Shown: positions 10,641 through 22,325, numbered from the stretch's first letter. The stretch: DNA of 64,000 nucleotides from Pelobates cultripes (GCA_933207985.1 OW240921.1:113849941-113913940); one strand, 5' to 3'. Notes: a model not told the origin generated them from the sequence alone. Made by a program: numbers and translations.

Positions 10641-10884
10641 ATATGGGTGGGGCATTGTGATGCCACATGGCGGGGGGGGGGCAAAATTTACTTTTGCCTA
10701 GGGCGGCAAAAATCCTTGCACCGGCCCTGCCTACTTATTCCGCAGTGCTTTACAACATCAACAGAAGTGATGATTTCAGCCAGTCACAATGCTTTTCCAT
10801 AGTAAAGCATTGAATTGGTTGAGATCATCAATTCTGATAATCTCAGCCAAGAAGGCAGGATAAGTAATGGTAATTGGTAATTTA

Positions 10885-11445
10885 TAATAATTACTAATTA
10901 TTGTAAAAACTACTTGATCCAAGGATAAATCTGACTGCCATTCTGGGGTCGAGAAGGAATTTTTTTCCTAGCTTGTTGCAAAATTGTGCTTCACTCACCT
11001 GAAAATCCATAAATGGGGGTGCTGCTGGGGGCCAAATAATACAATACACAAGAGCCCCAGATGGAATTTTTTTCCCCAAGTAAGTGGGTTAATCTCATAA
11101 GAGCAGACATCAGGCTGTTAGTGTAGGACCTGCCAAAGATGGGGTACATTGACGTTGTGGCAGGCTTATGCAATGTATGATCATATAATGTAACTAAACA
11201 CCCATTATTTTTGCCTAGATTAGATGTTTTTAAAAAAACAAATAAAATATTTCAACATTGAAGTTGCTGTTTAGTGGATAGGTGAGTGCGCTGGATTTTG
11301 TGTATTGTTAAAATTGTGCTTCAAACTGGGTTTTTTGCCTTCTTTTGGATCAACAGCAAAAAACAAATGTGAGGAAGGCTGAACTTGATGGACCCAAGTC
11401 TCTTTTCAGCTATGTAACTATGTAACTATGTAACTATGTACTTAT
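10885..11445 (+). mobile_element. LINE 3' end with ATGTAACT tail, split by a MITE
   Basis: The 3' end of an L2/CR1-type LINE is recognisable: TTGATCCAAGGATAAATCTG, GAAGGCTGAACTTGATGGAC, then TATGTAACTATGTAACTATG as tail. It is interrupted at about 10995-11310 by a MITE containing GGTACATTGACGTTG and TTTGCCTAGATTAG. AAATTGTGCTTCA occurs on both sides of the insert. The duplicate is at 50670-51240. A related, complete foldback MITE is at 57595-57905. The family assignment rests on the tail type. Confidence 0.55.
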
Positions 11446-11559
11446 TCCGCAGTGCTTTACAACATCATCAGAATTGATGACTTTTCCATAGTAAAGCATT
11501 GAATTGGCCGAGATCATCAATTCTGATAATCTCAGCCAAAAAGGTAAAACAAGTAATGG

Positions 11560-12640
11560 TAATTGGTAATTTATACCAATTAAATGCACACATTGTTCAC
11601 CCTATATAAATTGTACTGTTTCACTGTGATGTTAGCTTAAGAAAGATGCCTTGTGGGATTGAAACATTGCATTTTGCTCCAATAAACCTGCTGAATTGAT
11701 CCTTAAAAGCTTGAAATGCAAATTTTGTTCAACTATTGAAGAAGGCATGACATAATGAACTCTTCCCCAACCAGACACTCTTAGCACACCTAGTCAGCCC
11801 CCCCCCCCCACACACACACACACACACCTTTCACCTCTTCCTTTAATTGTAGTAATTTATTATATAATAATGTAACTTTACCAAGAATCTCATCACTCAT
11901 TTAAATGCATGATTCGAGCCCATAGGGATGTAGAATGATCACTGTAGACACCATAACATCTCTAATTAGATGATTTTTTTATAATGATAGCTAGAGGCTT
12001 TGGCTACAGGGATCCAGTATATATTGACAAACATTTTGTAAATAGTTTGACCTGTTATTGTAATAGTTTGACCCTTCACTGTTGAACAACCTAGGCCACC
12101 AGTGAGCACCTACTGTCATGATCCTATCCTGACAACCAGGAACATGTTTTATTTTCTTCTGTTATTTCATGTAATACTTGTTTCTTGCCTCTAGTGGCCT
12201 CTATAGCTACTAATCTCCTCAGTCACCTTATCATCCTCACCTGCCTGGACTAATGAGGAGGCTTTATAAGGCTACACTCTGCCACAACAGGGCCTTTACA
12301 TTAAGACAAATAAGTTGTGCTCTGCTCCTGGCTCTTACTGTGATTTGTTATAATCTGATAAAGACCTGTTCCTAACTGAACTGAATCCTGACAACCTTCT
12401 CCAACCTTACTTTCCTGCAACCATTTTCATTCATCCAATTCTACCCTGCTTTATTTCTAAACTTGACTTTGGTTTCATATTGGTTTTCCTCCCAACCTGC
12501 CTGCATATTAAGGACATTATTATTTGCAAGTATCCTCAAACACCTTGAATCTACAATTTTGTTTATAATCCAAAGAGGCTGATCATATCAATGGCTTTGC
12601 TTCAACCTGTTATACTTTATCTCTTTATATTCCTGTTTAG
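11560..12640. other. Duplicated non-coding sequence
   Basis: It matches 51360-52420 and includes short CA and poly-C tracts (about 11800-11825). No gene or clear element ends were recognised. Confidence 0.45.
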
Positions 12641-12654
12641 TTTTTACTAATACA

Positions 12655-12778
12655 GCAACCCCAAACAAGTGTTTCAGCCTTGTTAGGCATCATCAGTAAG
12701 GCATAGCTGATATCTCTCTAGGCACCGTGAGCAAGGGGTTCACGTCTGGATTACCCTTTAAACTTATGGAGAGCAAAA
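12655..12778. repeat. Fragment of GCACCGTGAGCAAGG satellite-like repeat
   Basis: It carries TTAGGCATCATCAG, CTCTAGGCACCGTGAGCAAG and CCTTTAAACTTATGGAGAGC, all found in the arrays at 52433-53300 and 62438-63178. Here only one short piece remains and the next 1 kb of array is missing. Confidence 0.75.
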
Positions 12779-13112
12779 AATAAGTCTTATCAAATCCAAG
12801 TTAAAACCTACCAAGCGACTAACCTACCTTTTGACCAGACTACAGTACCCTGCCGAGGTTGGAGACTTGACAGAAACTCCTTTGCAGCAAACCCTGAAAC
12901 ATGCGGCCTAGAGCGAGACTGGTGGGAGAGGCGACCGATCCCCCAGGCCGCAGTTGCTCAACAGTCCTCCCCGCTGTACAAGCACCTCATTCCATCCCCC
13001 CCCCCCCTATGGACCAGCAGGGGTGATCCCGGTCCACAACTGGGAGGCTTCTACGACCTAGTGGAAAGGTGAAGCCGCTGAGCCCACAGAGACAACAAGT
13101 GACCCTTCAAGA

Positions 13113-13388
13113 ATGGCGGATGCCACATGGCACCCTGACTTCTTTGAGGAACAGACTGACCTGCTCTCCAGGCTCAACAAAATATTTGATTATTTCTGGC
13201 AGAAGCTAGAGGACAGAATGCATCAGTCCGACCCAGTGCAGCCGCAGGTACACCCACCTCCACAGCCGATTGAGCCCCCGCAGCGAATATTTGTGGCCCT
13301 GACAGGGACGAAGGCCACAAAATGGCGGCGAGGCGGGAGGCTCCCATCCCTACGACAGCAGGAGGCATGCAGGCGGAAACCCCCCTAA
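13113..13388 (+). pseudogene. Short ORF of LINE remnant, unknown domain
   Basis: 91 codons starting MADATWHPDFFEEQTDLL, with a proline-rich centre (HPPPQPIEPP). I recognise no domain. The duplicate at 53895-54170 has an in-frame TAG where this copy has TGG (Trp), and other changes, so this is not under obvious constraint. It may be the start of a retroelement ORF1. Confidence 0.35.
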
Positions 13389-13408
13389 GCCAAAGCTGGG
13401 ACTTTTAA

Positions 13409-13480
13409 CCCCTTAAGGACACATAATATGTGTGACATGTCATGATTACCTTTTATTCCAGAAGTTTGGTCCTTAAGGGG
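13409..13480. mobile_element. 72-bp TTAA-flanked MITE (copy 2)
   Basis: Same ends and length as 10435-10506, with TTAA at 13405-13408 and 13481-13484. It is also present at the equivalent site in the right duplicate (54191-54262), so this insertion predates the segmental duplication. Confidence 0.85.
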
Positions 13481-13762
13481 TTAACGTGCCTGAGAATCGC
13501 CAGTGGTGGTTTAATGCTGCATCACATGGTGAGCCTGTACAGAGCTGGAACATCCAGAGCCTGCCCATCTTGATGTACGACTGGACCTTGCTTTGCCCTA
13601 AATCGGCGTGGAATGAGCTTGGATCCCAGATCAGACACTAAAAGACATAAAACCACTCACCTTTTCTCTCCTCACTGTGTATGCTGGGAGACTTGCCTCC
13701 TAATTCCTAACTTCCTAGGTGTCTACATCTCTGTAGGCTGGGACTTACACATCTTGTTGTCC

Positions 13763-14080
13763 NNNNNNNNNNNNNNNNNNNNNNNNNNNNNNNNNNNNNN
13801 NNNNNNNNNNNNNNNNNNNNNNNNNNNNNNNNNNNNNNNNNNNNNNNNNNNNNNNNNNNNNNNNNNNNNNNNNNNNNNNNNNNNNNNNNNNNNNNNNNNN
13901 NNNNNNNNNNNNNNNNNNNNNNNNNNNNNNNNNNNNNNNNNNNNNNNNNNNNNNNNNNNNNNNNNNNNNNNNNNNNNNNNNNNNNNNNNNNNNNNNNNNN
14001 NNNNNNNNNNNNNNNNNNNNNNNNNNNNNNNNNNNNNNNNNNNNNNNNNNNNNNNNNNNNNNNNNNNNNNNNNNNNNNNN
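13763..14080. other. Assembly gap (318 N)
   Basis: A run of N. It lies exactly between the end of the segmental duplicate and the minisatellite, so neither boundary is resolved. Confidence 0.99.
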
Positions 14081-15640
14081 CTATTCTTCTCTCTGTCAGT
14101 GTGTATCAGGGGCTCTGAGGACAGGTGTCAATCCATATCTGCCAAGTGACCCTATGTAGGGGAACAGTCTCTATTCTGCTCTCTGTCAGTGTGTATCATG
14201 GTCTCTGAGGACAGGTGTCAATCCATATCTGCCATGTGACCCTATGTAGGGGGAACAGTCTCTATTCTGCTCTCTCAGTGTGTATCATGGGTTCTGAGGA
14301 CAGGTGTCAATCCATAACTGCCATGTGACCCTATGTAGGGGAACAGTCTCTATTCTGCTCTGTGTCAGTGTGTATCATGGTCTCTGAGGACAGGTGTCAA
14401 TCCATATCTGCCAAGTGACCCTATGTAGGGGGAACAGTCTCTATTCTGCTCTGTGTCAGTGTGTATCATGGTCTCTGAAGACAGGTGTCAATCCATATCT
14501 GCCAAGTGATCCTATGTAGGGGGAACAGTCTATTCTGCTCTGTGTTAGTGTGTATGATGATCTCTGAGGACAGGTGTCAATCCATATCTGCCAAGTGACC
14601 CTATGTAGGAGGAACAGTCTCTACTCTGCTCTGTGTCAGTGTGTATCATGATCTCTGAGGACAGGTGTCAATCCATATCTGCCAAGTGACCCTAAGTAGG
14701 AGGAACAGTCTCTATTCTGCTCTGTGTCAGTGTGTATCAGGGGCTCTGAGGACAGGTGTCAATCCATATCTGCCAAGTGATCCTAAGTAGGGGGAACAGT
14801 CTCTATTCTGCTCTGTGTCAGTGTGTATCATGATCTCTGAGGACAGGTGTCAATCCATATCTGCCAAGTGACCCTATGTAGGAGAACAGTCTCTATTCTG
14901 CTCTGTGTCAGTATCAGGGGCTCTGAGGACAGGTGTCAATCCATATCTGCCAAGTGACCCTATGTAGGGGGAACAGTCTCTATTCTGCTCTGTGTCAGTG
15001 TGTATCAGGGGCTCTGAGGATATCTGCCAAGTGACCCTATGTAGGAGAACAGTCTCTATTCTGCTCTGTGTCAGTGTGTATCAGGGGCTCTGAGGACAGG
15101 TGTGTCAATCCATATCTGCCAAGTGACCCTATGTTGGGGTAACATTCCCTATTCTGCTCTGTGTCAGTGTGTATCAGGGATCCTTAGGACAGGTGTCAAT
15201 CCATATCTGCCAAGTGACCCGATGTTGGGGTAACATTCCCTATTCTGATCTGTGTCAGTGTGTATTAGGGGCTCTGAGGACAGGTGTCAATCCATATCTG
15301 CCAAGTGACCCTATGTTGGGGTAACATTCCCTATTCTGCTCTGTGTCAGTGTGTATCAGGGATCCTGAGGACAGGTGTCAATCCATATCTGCCAAGTTAC
15401 CCTATGTTGGGGTAACATTCCCTATTCTGCTCTGTGTCAGTGTGTATCAGGGATCTTTAGGACAGGTGTCAATCCATATCTGCCAAGTGACCCGATGTTG
15501 GGGTAACATTCCCTATTCTGATCTGTGTCAGTGTGTATCAGGGGCTCTGAGGACAGGTGTCAATCCATATCTGCCATGTGACCCGACATGTTAAATATTC
15601 CCTATTCTGCTCTGTGTCAGTGTGTATCAGACCACTGATA
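14081..15640. repeat. Minisatellite, ~88-91 bp unit, about 17 copies
   Basis: Each unit contains CTATTCTGCTCTGTGTCAGT, GTGTATCAGG, GACAGGTGTCAATCCATATC and TGCCAAGTGACCCTATGT. Units differ by point changes and small indels. One unit near 15010 lacks about 20 bp. The last units share TTGGGGTAACATTCC, so there is a variant subfamily at the right. A further block of the same unit is at 17035-17345. Confidence 0.95.
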
Positions 15641-16132
15641 GGAGATGCGGAAGGTATTAAACTGATAAAAATAGTACTAAACACACCACTCCTATCTGGT
15701 GTCACATTAGCTTGACCGCGCAGTGCCTCAAATTTGCAGTAAGAGGACCGACCAAGCCTCTTCTTCCATCTCCCTGTTACAAAAATCAATGCCGTGTACA
15801 CGACCACTGATAGGAGACGCTGAAGGTATTAAACTGATCAGAACAATACTAAACACACCACTTTTTTGGTGATATTTACAGGACAGAGTGCTTCTCCATC
15901 GGACATGCTAACCACGGGCAGCTTGGCTCATCACACAGCAGCTTTCATGTACAGGTAAGACAATGGCAGCCAAGGGTTCAGGTTTTTCTTCCTGAGGATA
16001 CTGCAAGCCTGTTGAACGAGGTGACTTTGCTCGGGTCCCAGGTGTACGGTTCCTAAAATGGCTGCCATATACACGTCCACTGATAGGAGACGCGGAAGGT
16101 ATTAAACTGATCAGAACAATACTAAACACACT
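15630..16132. repeat. Three spaced copies of a ~55 bp motif
   Basis: CACTGATAGGAGA, GAAGGTATTAAACTGAT and ACTAAACACACC recur together at about 15630-15690, 15802-15862 and 16078-16132. The spacers between them (about 110 and 220 bp) are unrelated to each other. I do not recognise the family. Confidence 0.7.
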
Positions 16133-16133
16133 A

Positions 16134-16256
16134 CAAATAAGGTTTCTCTCCTGTATGGCTCCTCAAATGATGCTTAAGATTAGAAGCGGCTGAAAAGCAT
16201 TTCTCACACTCCGAACAAAAATATATTTTAACATTCTCTCCACTTTGAACGAAATG
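16134..16256 (-). pseudogene. C2H2 zinc-finger fragment
   Basis: The minus strand encodes one clear finger: [19 protein letters not shown] followed by RSHTGEKPY, which is C-X2-C-X12-H-X3-H plus the canonical TGEKPY linker. Upstream sequence ([13 protein letters not shown]) looks like a worn preceding finger, with its Cys and first His no longer in place. No further fingers or start are found, so this is a remnant of a multi-finger gene, probably KRAB/FAX-type. It sits between the two blocks of the minisatellite. Confidence 0.75.
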
Positions 16257-16511
16257 ACGTTTGGGAAGAGATTAACATAATTAAACACAGGCAGTAAAAA
16301 TACAGTTTTTAGCCATACCCTGTAACTTTAAAACTACACATCCCATCTTCATAATTACATATTTGGAATCAGCACACTTAAACATAAACATAACCAAAAA
16401 TCAGCCAAATCCATCCAGGGGTTAAAAAGTTAGCTGGAGGTCCCTTTATGACCGACCGCAAGCACATTTTCCTGCCCAAAACAGTTCCATAGATTTGGCT
16501 GTGAGGGTCGG

Positions 16512-16648
16512 TCTATTTCAGGCTGAAAAGACTAAGTCCCATCGCGAATGGGACTTAGTCTCTGCAGCTGAAATAAGGCTGAAAAAAACGGGTTGAAAAG
16601 ACTAAGTCCCATCGCCGAATGGGACTTAGTCTCTGCAGCTGAAATAAT
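16512..16648. repeat. Tandem pair of hairpins
   Basis: Two perfect stems lie at 16530-16560 and 16600-16631: GACTAAGTCCCAT and its complement around a 5-6 base loop (CGCGA and CGCCGA). Each is preceded by a GAAAA and followed by TCTGCAGCTGAAATAA, so the unit is about 70 bp repeated once. Confidence 0.85.
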
Positions 16649-16689
16649 TTCCCATTTACTGAACCAAGTGGGAAATAGCAAGGCAGGCA

Positions 16690-16830
16690 CAAAGGGTTTG
16701 CACCAGGTCTGGGGACACAGGGGACACCGTCTTAAAGGGGCCGTGTCCCCAACAAGTCTGGGGACACGGCCTTAAAGGGGCAGTGTCCCAATCTTCCTGA
16801 TGTCCCAAAAAGGTGTTTAAAGGGCCAGCA
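16690..16830. repeat. GGGGACACGG repeats
   Basis: TCTGGGGACAC and CTTAAAGGGGC motifs recur three times with partial inverted symmetry (GGCCGTGTCCCC / GGGGACACGGCC). Confidence 0.6.
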
Positions 16831-17034
16831 CCAGTCACATAAAGAGTCCATAAGCCCCAATATGCCCACGACAGTCTTAAAGGGCCATACACACCAAATA
16901 AAAGTGCATACATTTTCACAATCTCCCAGGGGCCATAGTCATGCGGGAGGAGGCTGGCAAATAGGCTTCTCCACAACCCAGGGAAGCAGGGCAATTTGCC
17001 ATCTAAAGGGCCCGTTACAAATAGCAGTTTGTAA

Positions 17035-17345
17035 CAAGGTGTCAATCCATATCTGCCAAGTGACCCGATGTAGGGGGACCAGTCCCTATTCTGCTCTGTG
17101 TCAGTGTGTATCAGGGAACCTTAGGACAGGTGTCAATCCATATCTGCCAAGTGACCCGATGTAGGGGGAACAGTCCCTATTCTGCTCTGTGTCGGTGTGT
17201 ATCAGGGATCCTTAGGACAGGTGTCAATCCATATCTGCCAAGTGACCCTATGTAGGGGGACCAGTCTCTATTCTGCTCTGTGTCCGTGTGCATCAGGGGC
17301 TCTGAGGACAGGTGTCAATCCATATGTCAGGTGTCAATATGTCAT
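17035..17345. repeat. Minisatellite, second block (3-4 units)
   Basis: Same ~91 bp unit as 14081-15640. The last unit breaks down into short CAGGTGTCAATATGTCATATGT repeats. Confidence 0.9.
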
Positions 17346-17439
17346 ATGTCAGGTGTCAATCCATATTGATTGTGATTTAGGAATGTTAGGTGATTTCTGC
17401 CCTTTATGGATTAAAACCAGACTCTACATCAACTGTGTA

Positions 17440-17690
17440 ATTTTCCATGGGAGTTTTGCCATGGATCCCCCTCCGGCATGCCACAGTCCAGGTGTTAGTC
17501 CCCTTGAAACAACTTTTCCATCCCTATTGTGGCCAGAAAGAGTCCCTGTGTGTTTTACAATTCGCCTCCCCATTGAAGTCAATGGCGTTTCGGGCGGTTC
17601 GCGAACATTTGCGGAAGTTCGCGTTCGCCGTTCGCAAACCGAAAATTTCGGGTTCGCGACATCACTAATTACTACCCACATAGTCATGTG
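17440..17690. repeat. Dispersed repeat with TTCGCG palindromes
   Basis: The right part contains GGGCGGTTCGCGAACATTTG and GTTCGCGTTCGCCGTTCGC, an unusually CpG-rich short palindromic tract. A short ORF over it has no recognised domain. Confidence 0.45.
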
Positions 17691-17699
17691 GCCTTGTTA

Positions 17700-18540
17700 A
17701 TGTGCATGATTGATACACCTAAATGATGCTCTCTTTTTTCTGGTAAAGCATGTCTTCATAATAAAATAACTAAAATGGGAGCAAAATGGGAGCGCATGTC
17801 TATAGAATTTCCTAGACAGTTTTTATGTTGTAATTCTGTTCAAAACCAGCAGCCTGAAAGCACTGCTTAGGTGGTACTGCCCTACAGCTCTGAACGGGAG
17901 CTCATAATACTATGTCTGGACTGCAACCAACTTTTTAAGGGCTATCAAGCAACTGTTTGTTGATATTGCTACAGAATAACAATCCTTACTAACAGATATC
18001 ATAGCCTGTCATTCTAGGCTAGAGGTAAGAATTAACCTTATTTTGTTTCTTATTGTTTCTATGTATATACTTCATTTTTTCATGACTTTGTGCATCTTCG
18101 ATTCTGGGATTTTGCAATATTGAGTATGTTTTCTATTTATTTCATTGTTCATTTTTTTCTTTTATTCTGTTAGTATTAAAAGTTAAGTTTTAAACTCATA
18201 TCAGCTACTACTAGGTTGGGTAATTCCATCCACTTTTTTCTGTTTGGCATGTCTTCATAATAAACATGAAAGACTTGTCCATATGAGCAATTGGGCCTAA
18301 GAACCACCAGTTTTTCATTTAAGAAAAAAAGTAAATAAATAAATAAAACAAATCTATCGCAAGTGGTAAGAGCTTCTAATGTTTATTTTCAGATGGGAAT
18401 ATTTAAAAAACAAAACAGTCCAAAAACCACAACCACTAGAGAGAACAATTACAGTATATGTAAACAGTATTCAAAACATGTGTTTGTATATATTTAGGTA
18501 AAAATATATTTCTGCCTACATTGACACCTGGGTGCAAATA
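17700..18540. other. Intron-like A+T-rich sequence
   Basis: No ORF, element ends or RNA gene recognised. It lies between the minisatellite and sequence homologous to intron 2 of the complete gene. Confidence 0.4.
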
Positions 18541-18555
18541 ATACATTAATGCTAG

Positions 18556-18556
<1 letters not shown>

Positions 18557-18598
<42 letters not shown>

Positions 18599-18632
18599 GG
18601 TGGGTGTGTGTATGTGTGTTTGTGTGTATAAG
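18557..18632. repeat. (TA)n(TG)n microsatellite
   Basis: A TA run followed by a TG run, at a place homologous to the larger TG/TA array at 57900-58119 in the complete gene's intron 2. Confidence 0.9.
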
Positions 18633-18639
18633 GGGTCAG

Positions 18640-19760
18640 ATGCACAAATATGCAAATATTTACATGAGGGGCTGGGAATCTAAATATATCTGGGGTAATG
18701 CAGAGCTTGGTACTATGGTGTTGATATATATAGATAACATATTATTGGTTTGAAAGGAGGTATATTATCACTAAATAAGTTTTGTGATTACATTGAGCAT
18801 CATGAGCATTGTCTACACATTTTAGTTTAGAAAGCTTTACTTTGTCACTCTTTTATAACAGGTACACTGAAGAAAGAGTAATAGGATTAAAAAACTGACT
18901 TATAGAGAAGTTTTTGGATGACTACATTAAAAAGGGACTAATCCAACAGCCTACATATGCAATTTGATTTGTGGTCCCTTGATTAATTTGCGACTAATTT
19001 ATACCACCTGTGAAAGATTCCAATAAAATTGAAATAGTCGGATGGGAGGTTATTGTTATTTTCATTTTTATTTTTTGACTTTTTATTTTGCTCTTTTTTC
19101 ACTTCATATGCTTATTCTGCACACATAAATTGTGCGTTTTCATTATTGTCATAAAATATTCCTGAGAGTTTTGTTTTGGTGAGGTTGTGAAATGTATTGC
19201 TATGGAGCTCTGTAGTACACTCATACACATTGCACATTGCTCATAGCATTATTTCTGCGGAGCTTTGTGATACACTCATACACACCATGATTTAAGTTTA
19301 GAGTGAGTTGTATTGTTTGGGATCTCTGTGATACACTCATGTATTGTGGGGAGGTGTCATTAAGGTTTAATTTGGGCTCAAGCTTCTGGTGTCTTTGAAA
19401 CCTAGAAACCCAACAATGTCTCTGTGGCAGACACTTCCTAAACAAGTTAAACTTTTGGTCTATGTTGGGCAGAGCAAAGCCACCTAACCTGAAAGAGGTG
19501 CATGATACACGAAAAAAAATAATGTCTATGCTTTGCACTACTATTGAAGAGACCGGTAGTAGGATTTCCAAAAAATCTACCTCTTTATTTGATATTACAA
19601 AAATTAAACATAATAATTAGGAATAAATGAGTATGTAAAAATAAGCATACTTAATGAACATAGTATATTAAAAAAAGCTAGACCCATTTTGCATCTCCCT
19701 GAATTGTTTCTTCAATAGGATCACAAAGTTCAGAATCAATTTTACTGATAATTTAAAGTA
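18640..19760. other. Intron 2 sequence of copy C, homologous to 58135-59250
   Basis: Shared segments include GGTAATGCAGAGCTTGGTAC, ATACACTCATACACA and GTTGGGCAGAGCAAAGCCAC in the same order as in intron 2 of the complete gene. No coding signal is seen. Confidence 0.75.
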
Positions 19761-19768
19761 GGGCTTTG

Positions 19769-21393
19769 CAGGGCTGCCATCAGGAAATTTTGGGGCCCCT
19801 AACACAGCTCAAGGCCTGGGCCCCTGGTTGTCCGCCTCCAAGCCCGCCCCACAGGGCCTGCCTCCAAATCATTCCCACAGGAATACACACACAGACACAA
19901 ACATAGACACACAAACACAAAGAAAGATGCACACATACTAACAAACAGACACAAATACTGAAACAGACATATACACATACAGGCATACTGACACACACAT
20001 AGTGAAACAGACACACACATATACAGACACATACTAATATACATACAGACACACACATGCATAAGGAGATACAGATACACACATACATACTGACATACAG
20101 ACACACACACACACATATATACATACATACATACATAAATCAAAGAGAAGAGTCAGCGCTAGGCTTCCACAGAGAATAAATATTTGTACAATATTTGTAT
20201 AAAAGAAGCACAAAGAATCCATAGGTGGGGATTGTTCCACCCATACGCTTACATCGAGCAGTATAGCCTGCTCTATATATTGTGAGTACATTTCATATGT
20301 TTTACATCTCTTTATTCATAAAGACACAGTGAGCACTATATTTTACTCTTTCTATTTTGGGCTGGATCGCACCAATATTGGACTACTGATTGGACTACTG
20401 ATTCGTCTTAAACACCTGTCAACCAGCACCACTTCACATATCCTTGAGTGAGGATTATTACACTCCACGGTTTAATACCAGAGCTGGATTTTAGCTCTGG
20501 AGATTGTAAGTAGTACTAATTATCATAATTTTATCACTTAATTTTGTCTACATTCTGTATCATTGGAGTCCTGTTTCTGTGTTTTCTTTCCCCATATGCT
20601 TCACTGAATTTCAAGTGCATACCCGTGAAAACCGATTCCATTTTATAGTATTTCAAGAGTTTTCCCTATGAGCGTGGACTGTACCATACTGGATTTATGA
20701 TAAGGTATTTGGACTATTATTATTTCTATTCTTTCTAAGGCACACCCTTTTCTGTTTTTTGTTATTTTGTATTAATCATACATACAGACAAACCGACAAA
20801 TACATACACATAAATACATACTGACATACATACATACTGATTTACATAGATAATGACATACATACAGACACGCACACACATACTGATATATACATACATA
20901 CATTACATACATACACATACTGACATACATTACATACATAAATACTGGCATACATACATACATACACATAGTGATATACATTACATACATACTGACACAT
21001 ACAGATACACACATACATATATACATACACACACCTCATTTTTCAGCCACCCTCCTTTTACCCACCTTTGCATTGCAGGAGGGTGGCTGGGGTGATGGGC
21101 TTCAGATGCCTCTCCTCTCCGCCTTCAGGCCGATGCTCCCCTCACGCGGAGTAAGCTGGGAGGAAGTGACCGGCCGTCACTTTCTCCCAGCAGAACTTGC
21201 GATGCAGCTGCAATTTTTTTTAAAGGGGCCCGGTCGCGCTATTACAGTGCTGACCGGGCACCTGAAGATATAGGTCTCATCAGGTGGCCCTAAATACTTG
21301 GGTCACCTGATGGGCCCTGGTGCAGATGCACCAGTGGCAGTCCCACCGCTCCATGGTACAGCTCATGGTTGTCACCCACTGATGGCGGCCCTG
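19769..21393. mobile_element. hAT-like non-autonomous element in intron 2 of copy C
   Basis: Inverted ends CAGGGCTGCCATCAG and CTGATGGCGGCCCTG, with near-identical 8-bp flanks GGGCTTTG (19761-19768) and GGGCCTTG (21394-21401). The interior is largely ACAC/ATAC-rich, interrupted at about 20135-20770 by an unrelated insertion without recognised ends. The matching place in the complete gene's intron (about 59235) reads through without an insert. No transposase is present. Confidence 0.8.
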
Positions 21394-22091
21394 GGGCCTT
21401 GTATCTGAAAGATAATCTATGTATTCATCTTTTTGTACATTGATGATAAAATGTTATAACAAAATAACAGCACTCTACATTGGGAAAGTGGCGGACTGTT
21501 TTTTGTATTACAGATGATCCTCACTTACCGACCAGGTTCCGCTCTTATGTAAATGAATTGGTCAGTAACTGAGGATGCGCTAGAGGGAAGGTCAATGTTG
21601 AGGGGAATTCCCTGAGATTGACCATCTCACTAGCGCAGGAAATCCGTTGAATCCGTCGACTCAAGGAAAATTCCCCGAACATAGTCCAGCTCACCAGAGA
21701 AGGGAATCCCTCTAACCTAACGTCGAATCTCAGCGCTTCAGAGCTGGTCATAACTCTGAGCTGTTGTTATGCAGGTAAGTTGCAAAGTGATCACTAGCTG
21801 TATTACATTTCACTAATGAGTCTTTAAGAATCAGTGTCTTTAAAGAGAGACTCATCCATTCTTTTGAGACATGTGCATGTCTATGTAACAGAATATAAAC
21901 AATAAATTAATAGTCAAAAAGAACAGAATTCTGACCCTGATCGACTACATGGATATATTTGCCTTCCAGTTCTCTAATACTTCTCTAAATAACTTGTTAA
22001 AATATGTTTCAGAAAAGTTTATGGACATTTATTTTAATTCAGTATCACATCATCAAATCATCAAAAACATGGCTGTTAGCATGATCCTTAC

Positions 22092-22299
22092 CTTGTACCT
22101 TGCAATTCTGCCATAATCGATAAGGCATGAGTCCAGTCATAGTTTTTAGACTCCTTATGCTTCCATTTCACTAGTTCCTTCACACAGAGATCACTAGATT
22201 CTAAAATAGTGATGTCTCTAAAAAACTCAAAAATGGGCAATAGATGGTGAATGTTACAGCCAGAAGAAATATCAATCAAATAGTCTCCTTGAATTTGAC
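22092..22299 (-). CDS. NNMT/INMT-like methyltransferase exon 2 (copy C)
   Basis: The minus-strand exon runs from acceptor TACGCAG|GTC at 22299 to donor ACAAG|GTAAGG at 22092. It is 208 bp with phases 1 and 2, identical to exon 2 of the complete gene. It encodes the nucleotide-binding part of the fold: DYLIDISSGCNIHHLLPIF (motif I region), then ITILESSDLC, where an acidic residue should bind the cofactor ribose, then VKELVKWKHKES and YDWTHALSIM. The frame is open. Its exon 1 is most likely 28094-28244. No exon 3 is seen before the N gap; the next last exon downstream is the deleted one at 2335-2674. Confidence 0.88.
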
Positions 22300-22325
22300 C
22301 TGCGTAGAAAAATAACCAAGATTAA

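Larger units (their letters stand above)
9462..10729. mobile_element. hAT-like non-autonomous element (left copy)
   Basis: Ends are CAGGTCCGGCGC at the left and GCACCGGCCCTG at the right, inverted to each other. The flanking 8-bp direct repeats CCTACTTA are at 9454-9461 and 10730-10737. The 8-bp duplication and CAG...CTG ends fit the hAT superfamily. The interior holds GAGAGTGACAAGGGAGG units and a long CA-rich tract with TTACACAC motifs, but no transposase. A 72-bp MITE is nested at 10435-10506. The paralogous copy is 48545-50528. Confidence 0.85.
12850..13762 (+). mobile_element. Probable L1-like LINE remnant (left copy, cut by gap)
   Basis: A G+C-rich 5'-UTR-like segment leads into a short open frame at 13113-13388. 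The sequence then continues to a gap at 13763. The right duplicate (53600-54840) shows what follows: a 3' untranslated tail ending AATAAAGAATAATAAAAAAAG. The element therefore looks like the 5' and 3' ends of a LINE joined by an internal deletion. A 72-bp MITE is inserted at 13409-13480. Confidence 0.45.

Noticed and set aside
13613..14149. 178-codon ORF crossing the first gap
   Set aside because: Most of it is translated N; the ends belong to a LINE remnant and a minisatellite.
15343..15594. 83-codon repeated-peptide ORF
   Set aside because: It is the minisatellite read in one frame; the unit length is not a constant multiple of three and other units break the frame.
14081..17345. CRISPR-like regular repeats
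   Set aside because: Units are 88-91 bp and contiguous with no unique spacers; this is a eukaryotic minisatellite.
19780..20291. Cys/Val/Tyr-rich ORFs on the minus strand
   Set aside because: Translation of ACAC/ATAC repeats inside a transposon.
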